Shown: piece after piece, positions 7,546-15,228 of the stretch | Layout: each line of letters begins with the position of its first letter | How positions within the stretch are numbered: position 1 is the first letter of the stretch | Assembly: GCF_000499205.1 (NCBI RefSeq) | Contig: NZ_AWUK01000069.1 | Coordinates: forward strand, 1 to 46,235 | DNA length: 46,235 nt | Source of the DNA: Paenibacillus sp. MAEPY2 | GTDB lineage: Bacteria; Bacillota; Bacilli; Paenibacillales; Paenibacillaceae | Direction of reading: 5' to 3' | Program-made: the position numbers and the translations under genes | The notes under the pieces: generated by a model | What the model was told of the DNA's origin: nothing | The model's input: the letters and a program-made list of their open reading frames with translations, nothing else | Databases searched by the model: none

Positions 7546-8577
7546 ATGAAAGCACTGGTGTATCAGGATCTTAAACAGGTGGCGTTTCAGGATATTGAGG
7601 AGCCGAGCATTCAAAAGGCAGATCAGGTTAAAGTGGAAATTTATGGTTCTGGCATCTGTGGTACGGATTTGAACATCGTCAAAGGTAAAGTGCCGGCCAA
7701 CAAAGGAACGATTATCGGTCATGAAGGCGTGGGCACTGTAGTAGAGGTGGGGTCAGAGGTTCGGGGACTTCAGGTAGGAGATCGGGTGTTAATTGATCCG
7801 ACCCAATCCTGTGGCATTTGTTCTTATTGCCGTGAAGGTTTGTTCATCTATTGCGAAAACTTTGATGACCATCAGGTTGGTATGACCACCCATGGTACAT
7901 TTGCAGAATATTACGTCGGGGATGAAAAGTATATTTATCCGATTCCTGATTCCATGAGTTGGGAAACAGCGATGATGATCGAGCCACTTGGTTGTGTGCT
8001 GCAGACGTTCATGAAAGCAGGGGTTAAGCCAAGTGATTCTGTTCTTGTCCTGGGTTCCGGGGCCATTGGTTCATTATGTCAGCTTGTGAGTAAACGACTA
8101 GCTAGGCTTACTGTAGGAACAGAAGTAGATCCATACCGCAAAGAGTTTGCTGTAGGCATTGCCGATCATGTTTTCTATCCTCAGGAACTCACGCTGGATA
8201 AAGTATATGAGATCAATAACAATAAGAAATTTGATATCGTGGTCGATGCAGTCGGAAACCAGCTTCATGTGGGATTTGAACTGATTGCCAAAGGGGGCAG
8301 AATCATTCCTATGGGCTATGACGACAGCTATGAAGTGACGTTTAAATCGACACACGTAATTAATGACGGAATTAGTATCATAGGTGCGGTGGCTAATCAT
8401 TCGATGATCAGTACGGCACTGAAATTCGCACAAAGCATTCCGGAACTGGAGCAAATGGTTACCTCTTCAGAACTGCTGAGTGATTATGAACAGGCGTTCA
8501 ACGGCACACTGGGATATCATCTGCGTACAGGTGAGCCTCTGCCCATGAATTCGGTTAAAACAGCTTTGATCTTGTAA
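7546..8577 (+). CDS. Zinc-dependent medium-chain alcohol/polyol dehydrogenase
   Basis: 343 residues. Catalytic zinc ligands are Cys38 (SGICGTD), His59-Glu60 (GHE) and Glu146. The structural zinc site is the C-x2-C-x2-C-x7-C set Cys89, 92, 95, 103. The NAD(P)-binding loop is LGSGAIG (169-175). This is the threonine/sorbitol dehydrogenase branch of the MDR superfamily; related enzymes oxidise hydroxyls of sugars and cyclitols. Paired with the aminotransferase upstream, an oxidation-then-transamination sequence to an amino sugar or aminocyclitol is plausible (inference). ATG follows AGGAGGAG. Confidence 0.9.
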   Translation: MKALVYQDLKQVAFQDIEEPSIQKADQVKVEIYGSGICGTDLNIVKGKVPANKGTIIGHEGVGTVVEVGSEVRGLQVGDRVLIDPTQSCGICSYCREGLFIYCENFDDHQVGMTTHGTFAEYYVGDEKYIYPIPDSMSWETAMMIEPLGCVLQTFMKAGVKPSDSVLVLGSGAIGSLCQLVSKRLARLTVGTEVDPYRKEFAVGIADHVFYPQELTLDKVYEINNNKKFDIVVDAVGNQLHVGFELIAKGGRIIPMGYDDSYEVTFKSTHVINDGISIIGAVANHSMISTALKFAQSIPELEQMVTSSELLSDYEQAFNGTLGYHLRTGEPLPMNSVKTALIL

Positions 8578-8590
8578 GCATGTAGACATT

Positions 8591-8643
8591 GGCGGTTTTG
8601 CCGCTGCGAAAAGCAGGAATTCGCAGCGGTGAAAACCACCGCA
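8591..8643 (+). repeat. Long stable hairpin between dehydrogenase and MFS genes
   Basis: GCCGCTGCGAA (8600-8610) pairs with TTCGCAGCGG (8620-8629), and the stem extends outward through GGTTTT/AAAACC and GCGG/CCGC. The 3' arm ends about two bases before the MFS ribosome site and has no U-run. It is more likely an mRNA processing or translation-tuning element than a terminator. Confidence 0.6.
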
Positions 8644-8662
8644 GAAGAGGGGGAGAAATCGA

Positions 8663-9907
8663 TTGAAGCTGCTACAGGATTTGCCGAGGAATCCGCGGTA
8701 CTCCATCTTACTTGAACCGGTATGGGCCATTCCGGGCACGATAGTTCTTTTTTATGCTCCCTTATATATGAAGGAAGCCGGACTTTCGGATATCGAAATC
8801 GGTTTGATCAATTCGGTGAATCTTTATTTTGCGTTTATATTTCAGTTGTTTGCGGGTTCAATCACGAATAAGCTCGGTCGCAAGCGAACAACGCTGATTT
8901 TTGATCTGATTGCCTGGAGTGTTCCCATGTTCATCTGGGCTTTTTCTCAGAATTTTTGGCTGTTTCTGATGGCTTACCTGCTGAATGCCACCTCCAAATT
9001 TGTGACGGTTTCCTTTAACTGTTTGATTATCGAGGATGTTGAGGAACACAAGCGATCTAAGGTATTCGCCATTCTCAACATGATTATTACAGGGGCTGGA
9101 GTATTGACACCGATTGCCGGAGTAGTGATTGCCGATTTTGGCATTGTGCCAACATTAGCCAGTATTTATTTTGTCGGTGGCATCCTGATGACCGTGATGT
9201 TCTTCATTCGTAACCGATATACGGATGAGACAGCAGTCGGGAAGGAGCTCATGGGTATGCATAGCCAGACCCGAGTGATACAGAGTCTGGCTTCAAGTTT
9301 GCGCCTATTCGGTAAATCGTTCTACAAACGGAGGCTTTTACCGATTATTCTGATTACGGTGCTTTCCAATCTGATCCTGCAGCTGAATTTTTTTCAAGTG
9401 ATTTTTTTCAAGGAACAGTTAAAATTCAATGATCAGATTATTTCATTTATCCCGGTTGTCACCGCAGTAACCGTCATGCTGCTATATTTGGTCATCATCC
9501 CTCGTCTGAAACGACGTTCGGAAGAAAAATATGTCGGGTTCTCCATCATTCTGAGTACAGCCGGGGCAATCCTTTTTCTGTTGATACCTGTAGGGAATAT
9601 AGCCATGTTATTTCTGACTTTGATCGTACTGGCGGCAGGTAATTTCATCTTGCAAACGTACCGGGACTCCCTGCTCATGAATCGATTGGGTACACATGAA
9701 AAAGCGGATATGTTCTCGGCTGTGCAGACCGTCATGACGTTAACAGCTATTCCCTCAGGCTACCTGACAGGTCTGTTGTATCACTATAATCCTGTGCTGT
9801 TATTTAGTGTCATTCTTGCACTTTACATCGTACTCATGGTCATTATGTTATTCCTTTCTGATCCCCAAAAGCACTCCCAAGTGATTGGAACTTACAAAAA
9901 TATGTAG
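8663..9907 (+). CDS. MFS transporter, 12 transmembrane segments
   Basis: 414 residues, hydrophobic throughout with about 12 predicted membrane helices. MFS motif A appears as GSITNKLGRKRTTL between helices 2 and 3 (near 68-81). The start is TTG at 8663, supported by AGAGGGGGAG seven bases upstream; no ATG is better placed. By its place in the cluster it may export the cluster product or import its sugar precursor; direction cannot be read from sequence. A strong hairpin precedes the gene and a 10-bp perfect inverted repeat follows it. Confidence 0.88.
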   Translation: MKLLQDLPRNPRYSILLEPVWAIPGTIVLFYAPLYMKEAGLSDIEIGLINSVNLYFAFIFQLFAGSITNKLGRKRTTLIFDLIAWSVPMFIWAFSQNFWLFLMAYLLNATSKFVTVSFNCLIIEDVEEHKRSKVFAILNMIITGAGVLTPIAGVVIADFGIVPTLASIYFVGGILMTVMFFIRNRYTDETAVGKELMGMHSQTRVIQSLASSLRLFGKSFYKRRLLPIILITVLSNLILQLNFFQVIFFKEQLKFNDQIISFIPVVTAVTVMLLYLVIIPRLKRRSEEKYVGFSIILSTAGAILFLLIPVGNIAMLFLTLIVLAAGNFILQTYRDSLLMNRLGTHEKADMFSAVQTVMTLTAIPSGYLTGLLYHYNPVLLFSVILALYIVLMVIMLFLSDPQKHSQVIGTYKNM

Positions 9908-9916
9908 GGGAAGGGG

Positions 9917-9952
9917 TTTTCTGTATATAAAACGAATATATAATACAGAAAA
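9917..9952. promoter_or_regulatory. Perfect inverted repeat with internal -10 box
   Basis: TTTTCTGTAT (9917-9926) and ATACAGAAAA (9943-9952) are perfect complements around a 16-base AT-rich core. TATAAT at 9939-9944 overlaps the right arm, and TTTTCT, 16 bp before it, could be a poor -35. It may be an operator over a promoter for the next two genes, or a hairpin within the operon mRNA. Confidence 0.45.
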
Positions 9953-9972
9953 TGAACCTGGGAGGCAAAGAA

Positions 9973-10566
9973 ATGACAAATGTATTTGCAGCAGAAACAA
10001 AAAACCAAATGAAGTGGATCAATGAGCCGAATACCTGGTCGTATACGGATCAAGGCGTACTTATTGTAGAAGCTCAGGCCGATACGGACTTTTTTCAGGA
10101 CCCGGCGGGTAAACATATCCGTGCAACTGCACCGTTTCTGTCGATGCCCGTTCCTAATGATTTCGAGATGACAACCCAGCTAACCGTGGACATGAAACAT
10201 CAGTATGATTCCGGTTGTTTGATGGTGATGGCGGATGAACGAAACTGGTGCAAGCTTTGTTTTGAGTATGATGGAAAAGCAGCTACTATTGTGTCGGTGG
10301 TCACGAAGGATGGTTCATCTGACGATTGCAACTCGGTTGAAGTTCCCGTAACCAATCCTTATCTGCGCATACGCAAAGTGGAGGACTGCATTTCATTTTT
10401 TTATTCACCCGATGGGGTGGAGTGGAAACTGATTCGATATTTTGGCATGCCGATGGAGGGGGAGATCCGGGCTGGAGTTGTTGGACAGTCACCAGCTGGA
10501 ACGGGCTGTACCTGTCACTTTTTATCCATGAATGTTACCCGTCCAGACGTGACTGCACGCTTCTAA
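9973..10566 (+). CDS. DUF1349-like concanavalin-fold protein
   Basis: 197 residues from the ATG at 9973. An in-frame upstream ATG at 9952 is rejected because the ribosome site GGGAGG lies inside that extension. The protein resembles the DUF1349 family of jelly-roll/concanavalin-like beta proteins: MKWINEPNTWSY at the start, FFQDPAGKHIRATAPFL near 45-60, and a final strand with C-T-C-HFLSMNV. No signal peptide or membrane segment, so cytoplasmic. Family members are often found in carbohydrate loci, but a catalytic role is not established. It may bind a sugar in the cluster pathway. Confidence 0.75.
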   Translation: MTNVFAAETKNQMKWINEPNTWSYTDQGVLIVEAQADTDFFQDPAGKHIRATAPFLSMPVPNDFEMTTQLTVDMKHQYDSGCLMVMADERNWCKLCFEYDGKAATIVSVVTKDGSSDDCNSVEVPVTNPYLRIRKVEDCISFFYSPDGVEWKLIRYFGMPMEGEIRAGVVGQSPAGTGCTCHFLSMNVTRPDVTARF

Positions 10567-10572
10567 GCCCAT

Positions 10573-10603
10573 CTCCCTGCCATCGGCTGATCATTGGAGG
10601 GAG
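10573..10603 (+). promoter_or_regulatory. Possible ribosome-site-masking hairpin before HAD gene
   Basis: CTCCCT (10573-10578) is complementary to AGGGAG (10598-10603), which overlaps the Shine-Dalgarno of the HAD phosphatase. Such pairing could couple its translation to the upstream gene. Six base pairs only, so modest. Confidence 0.3.
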
Positions 10604-10612
10604 AAAAGCTGA

Positions 10613-11254
10613 ATGGTAAAAGCCTTTATTTTGGATTTTGATGGACTTATTGTAGACACGGAGACCCCCTGGTTCTATGCCTTTCGCGAGATTTATAAAG
10701 AGCATGGAATTGAACTTAGCTTGGAGCTTTGGTCGAAAAATGTAGGGACATCATTTGAGGAATTTCATCCGTTTCTGTATCTGGAGCAAGTGCTGCAAAA
10801 GCCGATTGATCACGATCATATCAAGTTGCTCTCTGAACAGAAATATGAAGCATATCTGGGACAGGCAGCAATTCTTCCGGGGGTGCATGAGTTGCTCCAC
10901 GCTGCTCGTGAAAAGGGAATTCGCCTTGCCGTTGCTTCCAGCTCTACCCGGGATTGGGTTCATGGGTATTTGCGCACACTTGGCATTTTCGAATTATTCG
11001 ATGTCATTCATACCGCCGAGGACGTCAAGCGGGTCAAACCGGACCCGGAATTGTACCTGCTTGCCCTGGAGAGTCTCGGGATCGAGGCATCCGAAGCGGT
11101 TGTGTTCGAAGACTCCCCCAATGGACTAAAGGCAGCCAAAGCCGCTGGGATTCGCTGTGTCATTGTGCCTAACGAGGTAACGCGTAATCTGGAATTCACG
11201 AAGTATGATCTGCGGTTAACCTCGCTGGCAGAGATCACAATGGAAATCCTTTAA
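10613..11254 (+). CDS. HAD-superfamily phosphatase, beta-phosphoglucomutase-like subfamily
   Basis: 213 residues. Motif I is DFDGLIVDTE (8-17) with nucleophile Asp8 and acid/base Asp10, motif II is VASSS (near 107-111), the motif III lysine lies in KRVKPDPELYL (near 139), and motif IV is EDSPNG (near 162-167). A helical cap sits between motifs I and II, as in beta-phosphoglucomutase and sugar-phosphate phosphatases. The likely role is dephosphorylation or isomerisation of a sugar phosphate in this cluster; the substrate is unknown. The stop overlaps the convergent AraC gene stop by 4 bp. Confidence 0.9.
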   Translation: MVKAFILDFDGLIVDTETPWFYAFREIYKEHGIELSLELWSKNVGTSFEEFHPFLYLEQVLQKPIDHDHIKLLSEQKYEAYLGQAAILPGVHELLHAAREKGIRLAVASSSTRDWVHGYLRTLGIFELFDVIHTAEDVKRVKPDPELYLLALESLGIEASEAVVFEDSPNGLKAAKAAGIRCVIVPNEVTRNLEFTKYDLRLTSLAEITMEIL

Positions 11255-12084
11255 CCCTGATATTGTTTGCGTAACTCGATAGGGGAGATCCCTTCATATT
11301 TTTTGAATACGGATCCAAAGTAACTGGCGCTGTTAAATCCGACAGCTCTGGCTATCTCATGAGCAGTTATCCCGGCGTCATGGACGAGCAATTCCTTGGC
11401 TTTCAACAACCGATATCGTGTCAGATAATCAAGCGGAGTCATTTGAAATTCCTTTTTAAATATTCGATTCAAATGCTGTTCGGTGACATTCATCTGCTGT
11501 GCCAGCATGGAGAGTGAAATATCCTGATGATAATTTTGTTTGATAAACGTGACAAGTCCGCCCAGCTTTAGGCGGGCATCCGAGCGTTCAAAAGCGCCAT
11601 AACGCTCACCCTCAATGGTTAACCTGACCAGAAGCATGTACAGCAGTGCAGATACATGCCAGATCTGATCCTTGTGCCGGGACTGCAGCGCCAACGTTAT
11701 TTCATGCAACAGGATATGAAGCATTCCGTCCGGCTTGAAGGCGCGCAGCTCCCCGATCTGCAAGGTATGCAGAAACCGGGGCAATAAATAGCCATTAAAG
11801 GACAGACAATCGAACAACAATGAATCACTCAAATTGTCGTAACGGTACGTCACCTCTGGGAACATAATAAGAGCGGTTCCTTCCCGAATCGAGTACTCAT
11901 GATTTTTGGCTGCGATTTTCCCAGTTCCCCCGATACACTGAACAATGCTGTAATCCCGTGAATGGTCGCTCCAATGGATCAATTCATCTACGGTCAGCTG
12001 GTTTTGGCCTGTAATCATAAGTGGCATATCGGTATCCAGCGAATTCCCCATACTACGTTTCGGCATCGTTGTGTTATTCCTCAT
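11251..12084 (-). CDS. AraC family transcriptional regulator
   Basis: 277 residues. The N-terminal half is a cupin-type ligand domain (EYSIREGTALIMFPE). The C-terminal half, about residues 175-277, carries two helix-turn-helix motifs (SLSMLAQQMNVTEQHLNRIFKKEF and ITAHEIARAVGFNSASYFGSVFKKYEG). The first ATG, at 12084, has no ribosome site. The ATG at 12066 has GAGGAA about a dozen bases upstream and may be the real start (271 residues). It is convergent with the sugar-type cluster and is a candidate regulator of it; proximity is the only support. Confidence 0.88.
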   Translation of the reverse strand: MRNNTTMPKRSMGNSLDTDMPLMITGQNQLTVDELIHWSDHSRDYSIVQCIGGTGKIAAKNHEYSIREGTALIMFPEVTYRYDNLSDSLLFDCLSFNGYLLPRFLHTLQIGELRAFKPDGMLHILLHEITLALQSRHKDQIWHVSALLYMLLVRLTIEGERYGAFERSDARLKLGGLVTFIKQNYHQDISLSMLAQQMNVTEQHLNRIFKKEFQMTPLDYLTRYRLLKAKELLVHDAGITAHEIARAVGFNSASYFGSVFKKYEGISPIELRKQYQG

Positions 12085-12247
12085 TTCGTTAAAGGTCGTG
12101 TGCGTAAATGGCGCGGATACTGCGTTAAAAGAAACTTGATTTGAATTATATTACATAATTAACAATAATTTAAATAATGTTTTCAATCCGATGAGCTTTT
12201 ACCGAAAACCTTTTAGGAATATGTATCATCATGCCGATGCCTTGCCA

Positions 12248-12276
12248 TTATCATGTCGAACAGTATAGGCTATAAT
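12248..12276 (+). promoter_or_regulatory. Probable promoter of FAD oxidoreductase gene
   Basis: TTATCA at 12248-12253, a 17-bp spacer and a perfect TATAAT at 12271-12276. The gene starts 32 bp later, after AGGAGAGG. The -35 matches consensus at four of six positions. Confidence 0.55.
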
Positions 12277-12307
12277 GGATACAGTGATTTAGGAGAGGAA
12301 TGCAATC

Positions 12308-13438
12308 ATGAAGAAAGTCATCGTCATAGGATCAGGAATTCTTGGGGCATCAACAGCCTATCAATTAGCAAAATGGGGTGCAGAGGTCCTTATTATAGAT
12401 CGGAAAGATCGAGGGCAGGCTACGGATGCCGCTGCCGGGATTATCTGTCCCTGGTTGTCCCAACGTCGTAATCAGGACTGGTATCAGCTTGCCAAGGCAG
12501 GTGCACGTTTCTATCCCGGGTTGATTGAAGAACTTAAGAGTGAAGGGGAAACGGAAACGGGTTACGCTCAAGTGGGTGCGCTTAGTATTCATACCGATGT
12601 GGAGAAACTTAACAAGATGCAGGGCCGGGCACATCTTCGTAAAGAAGATGCACCGGAGATTGGTGATATTACCCTGTTGGATGCAAAAGAAACCCATCAG
12701 CGTTTTCCTCTATTAGAGGAAACTTTTCAATCCGTGTACATCAGCGGTGCTGCGCGTATCGATGGGCGTGCGCTGCGCGATGCCTTGATCCGATCGGCAC
12801 AGCGAAATGGAGCGGTCCTGATTGATGGGGACGCGACACTTCAACATGAGTCGAATCGGGTAATTGGAGTAGTTGTTGACGGGAAAGTCATATCGGCTGA
12901 CGAGGTTATTGTGTGTGCCGGCGCTTGGGCCAAAGAACTGTTCAAGCCCTTGGGCATTGAATTTAAGGTTCATTATCAGAAGGCACAAATTATGCATTTG
13001 CAGGTTCACGATCGAGAAGACACGGGGAAATGGCCTGTGGTCATGCCTCCTTCGGATCAATATTTGTTAGCCTTTGATCAACAGAAGATTGTGATTGGGG
13101 CGACTCACGAAAATGATATTGAAGGCTATGATACAAGAGTAACCGCAGGCGGAATGCAGGAAATATTGAATAAAGGTTTGGAACTGGCTCCCGGTTTAGC
13201 TGATAGCACGTTTCAGGAGGTGAGAGTAGGCTTCCGTCCGTTCACACCGGGTTTTCTTCCGGTAATGGGTGCTGTTTCTGGTTGGGATGGATTGATCACA
13301 GCCAACGGGCTTGGAGCATCAGGTCTGACGATGGGGCCCTTTATAGGAAGTCAACTGGCCAAATTGGCCCTGGGTATGGATTTGGACATCGATATTCAGC
13401 CATATAATATAGGAAAAGCAATGGAAGACCAGAAATGA
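12308..13438 (+). CDS. FAD-dependent amine/amino-acid oxidoreductase (DAO family)
   Basis: 376 residues. The N-terminal FAD-binding Rossmann motif is VIGSGILGASTAYQLAKWG (5-23) with the acidic end of strand 2 (IIDRKDRG). The C-terminal FAD closure is GLITANGLGASGLTMGP near 340. Family members include glycine oxidase, D-amino-acid dehydrogenase and sarcosine oxidase. Its length is close to ThiO glycine oxidase and a thiamin gene (tenA) lies downstream. However, it is upstream of the TPP riboswitch and not in that transcription unit, so a thiamin role is unproven. The start follows AGGAGAGG. The next small gene begins 8 bp after the stop, probably in the same operon. Confidence 0.88.
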   Translation: MKKVIVIGSGILGASTAYQLAKWGAEVLIIDRKDRGQATDAAAGIICPWLSQRRNQDWYQLAKAGARFYPGLIEELKSEGETETGYAQVGALSIHTDVEKLNKMQGRAHLRKEDAPEIGDITLLDAKETHQRFPLLEETFQSVYISGAARIDGRALRDALIRSAQRNGAVLIDGDATLQHESNRVIGVVVDGKVISADEVIVCAGAWAKELFKPLGIEFKVHYQKAQIMHLQVHDREDTGKWPVVMPPSDQYLLAFDQQKIVIGATHENDIEGYDTRVTAGGMQEILNKGLELAPGLADSTFQEVRVGFRPFTPGFLPVMGAVSGWDGLITANGLGASGLTMGPFIGSQLAKLALGMDLDIDIQPYNIGKAMEDQK

Positions 13439-13446
13439 GGTGAACC

Positions 13447-13665
13447 ATGACATATTCACAGCGTTTAACTCACGGCAGCTCTTCAGATATCATATATCTG
13501 GAGCACCAGATTGGCGTTGCAGAGGATGAATTGGCAAAAGCCAAGGAAGAGGAACAGGCATACGAAAGGGATTTGAACCAGTTAAGTGAAGTGCAGAATA
13601 GGATTGAAACTATTCGCACCCGTCTTAAGAGCTTGCAAGAGGAATTAGGCAAACTCGAAGATTAA
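13447..13665 (+). CDS. Small coiled-coil protein, function unknown
   Basis: 72 residues, starting after GAGGTGAACC. Residues about 17-70 show continuous heptad-like pattern with Glu, Lys and Leu (EDELAKAKEEEQAYERDL, then IRTRLKSLQEELGKLED), so a coiled coil is likely. There are no membrane or catalytic features. It lies eight bases after the oxidoreductase and is probably co-transcribed. I do not recognise the family. Confidence 0.65.
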   Translation: MTYSQRLTHGSSSDIIYLEHQIGVAEDELAKAKEEEQAYERDLNQLSEVQNRIETIRTRLKSLQEELGKLED

Positions 13666-13675
13666 TAGGAATAGT

Positions 13676-13704
13676 TTGACATTTGGAAATACACATGTTG
13701 TAAT
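13676..13704 (+). promoter_or_regulatory. Promoter of the TPP riboswitch-tenA unit
   Basis: Perfect -35 TTGACA (13676-13681), 17-bp spacer and TGTAAT (13699-13704). Transcription would begin about 7 bp before the riboswitch P1 stem. Confidence 0.7.
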
Positions 13705-13715
13705 AAGCCTGAGCT

Positions 13716-13799
13716 ATTTGCAGGGGGACTGTTCGCAGTTGAGAAGGTTAAAACCTGACCCTTTGAACCTGTTAGTTAATACTGACGTAGGGAGCAAAT
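13716..13799 (+). ncRNA. TPP (THI-box) riboswitch aptamer
   Basis: P1 forms between ATTTGC (13716-13721) and GCAAAT (13794-13799). The core has AGGGGGACT, a TTGAGA variant of the conserved CTGAGA, then CTGACCCTTTGAACCTG and GACGTAGGGA, all hallmarks of the THI-box. It directly precedes tenA, the expected target. A terminator hairpin follows, so ligand binding should stop transcription. Confidence 0.95.
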
Positions 13800-13821
13800 G
13801 ACATGTACTCATGTTATTTTT

Positions 13822-13852
13822 GCCCTTGCCGAAATTAGGACAAGGGCTTTTT
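13822..13852 (+). terminator. Riboswitch expression-platform terminator
   Basis: GCCCTTG (13822-13828) pairs with CAAGGGC (13841-13847), followed by TTTTT. A further small stem ACATG/CATGT at 13801-13815 lies between aptamer and terminator and may take part in the switch. Confidence 0.8.
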
Positions 13853-13930
13853 GGTTTGCATATTTCATAACAGGAAGCAATAGCTGGATTGCAGATGGGA
13901 CAATATGATTTGGACAAAGGAGAACTGATC

Positions 13931-14602
13931 ATGTCATTTTCAAGAACGTTAAAAGACAAGTCCATAACCGTATGGGAAGATGGATACAATCATCCTTTTT
14001 TACACGAGATGGGGAAAGGCACACTGGATCAGGAAGCGTTTAAGTTTTATCTACTCCAGGACTATACATATCTGATTGAATATGCGAAGATTTTTGCGAT
14101 GGGTGCAGTGAAGGCTACGGATGAAAAACTGATGACGAACTTTACGGATGTTCAACACGCTATTCTGTACGAAGAAATGGATTTGCACCGGAATTACATG
14201 AATGAATTTGGGATAACGCTGGATGAACATCATACTGTCAAACCATCTCTGTTCAACAAGGCATATACGTCAAATATGATGAGTGTCGCTCAAACAGGCG
14301 GGGTTGCCGAAATCATCGCCGTCATTTTCCCTTGTGCGTGGACATATTACGACTATGCCACAAGATTAAAAGAACAATATGGGGATTCATTAGAGGGTAA
14401 TTTCTATCAGACTTGGATCGAAAATTATGCAAGTGATGAATTCCGCGACTCATTCGAATGGTTCTATGATACACTGGATGCATTATGTGAACATAAAACC
14501 GAGCAGGAACTGGAAGCCATTGAGGACATATTCAGAAGAAGCGTTGAATTTGAATATCTGTTCTGGGATATGGCGTATAAACGGAAACTCTCGTACTTCT
14601 AA
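13931..14602 (+). CDS. tenA: Aminopyrimidine aminohydrolase / thiaminase II
   Basis: 223 residues from the ATG at 13931, which has AAAGGAGA at the proper distance; an in-frame codon 42 bp upstream lacks a ribosome site. TenA-family features include FYLLQDYTYLIEYAKIFA near 36-53, YEEMDLHRNYMNEFG near 80-94, CAWTYYDYA near 136-144 and the terminal EFEYLFWDMAY. The enzyme releases hydroxymethyl pyrimidine from aminopyrimidine degradation products or thiamin, salvaging HMP for thiamin synthesis. Control by a TPP riboswitch agrees with this role. A GNAT gene follows about 30 bp downstream. Confidence 0.95.
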   Translation: MSFSRTLKDKSITVWEDGYNHPFLHEMGKGTLDQEAFKFYLLQDYTYLIEYAKIFAMGAVKATDEKLMTNFTDVQHAILYEEMDLHRNYMNEFGITLDEHHTVKPSLFNKAYTSNMMSVAQTGGVAEIIAVIFPCAWTYYDYATRLKEQYGDSLEGNFYQTWIENYASDEFRDSFEWFYDTLDALCEHKTEQELEAIEDIFRRSVEFEYLFWDMAYKRKLSYF

Positions 14603-14632
14603 TGATGAAATAGACTACAACCAGAGACAAGG

Positions 14633-15178
14633 ATGAACATACAGATGAACAATCGTGGAGAACGCATCTATTTACGATTTTTGAACATGGAGGACGCGGC
14701 ATCACTGCTGGATGTACAGCTCCGCAATCGGGCTGTTTTTGAAGAGATTTCGGCAAGTGAACGATCGGAGACATTCTATACGCTGGAGGGTCAGGTCACC
14801 CTGCTTGAAGGTTGGAACAAGGCCAGGGAAGAAGGGAAGCGTTATTCTTTCGGAATCTTCCTGAACACGACAAATGAGCTCATTGGGGAGATCTCTCTGT
14901 TCGAGCTTGAACTGGATTCCAAGCAAAAATGGATCGTAGGTTATGTGCTCGACCAGGCGCACAATGGCAAGGGCTACATGAGTGAAGCCCTTGGGCTAGC
15001 ACTGAGTTTTGCCATGAATGATGCGGGAATAAAACGCGTGGAGGCAGGTGCGCTGCCCGATAATGCCGGATCGATCCGAGTGCTGCGTAAGGCGGGTTTC
15101 CAGGAGACGGATCGCCAGAATATTAAAATCAGGGGGATATGGAAGGAACATCTGATGTTTGCAGTGGATTTACGCTAG
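14633..15178 (+). CDS. GNAT family N-acetyltransferase (RimJ/RimL-like)
   Basis: Up to 181 residues. The N-terminus (ERIYLRFLNMEDA) and the acetyl-CoA segment WIVGYVLDQAHNGKGYMSEALGL near 102-124 mark the RimJ/RimL-type GNAT fold, as does the NAGSIRVLRKAGF motif near 147-159. The start is uncertain: ATG at 14633 directly abuts the AAGG, while ATG at 14645 has it 12 bases upstream; homology would favour the latter. It lies downstream of tenA with no terminator seen between, so it may also be under riboswitch control. Substrate unknown. Confidence 0.82.
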   Translation: MNIQMNNRGERIYLRFLNMEDAASLLDVQLRNRAVFEEISASERSETFYTLEGQVTLLEGWNKAREEGKRYSFGIFLNTTNELIGEISLFELELDSKQKWIVGYVLDQAHNGKGYMSEALGLALSFAMNDAGIKRVEAGALPDNAGSIRVLRKAGFQETDRQNIKIRGIWKEHLMFAVDLR

Positions 15179-15228
15179 ATGATCAAGATATCGTGACGTG
15201 AACCACCGAAATCATCCAGGGGGAACTT

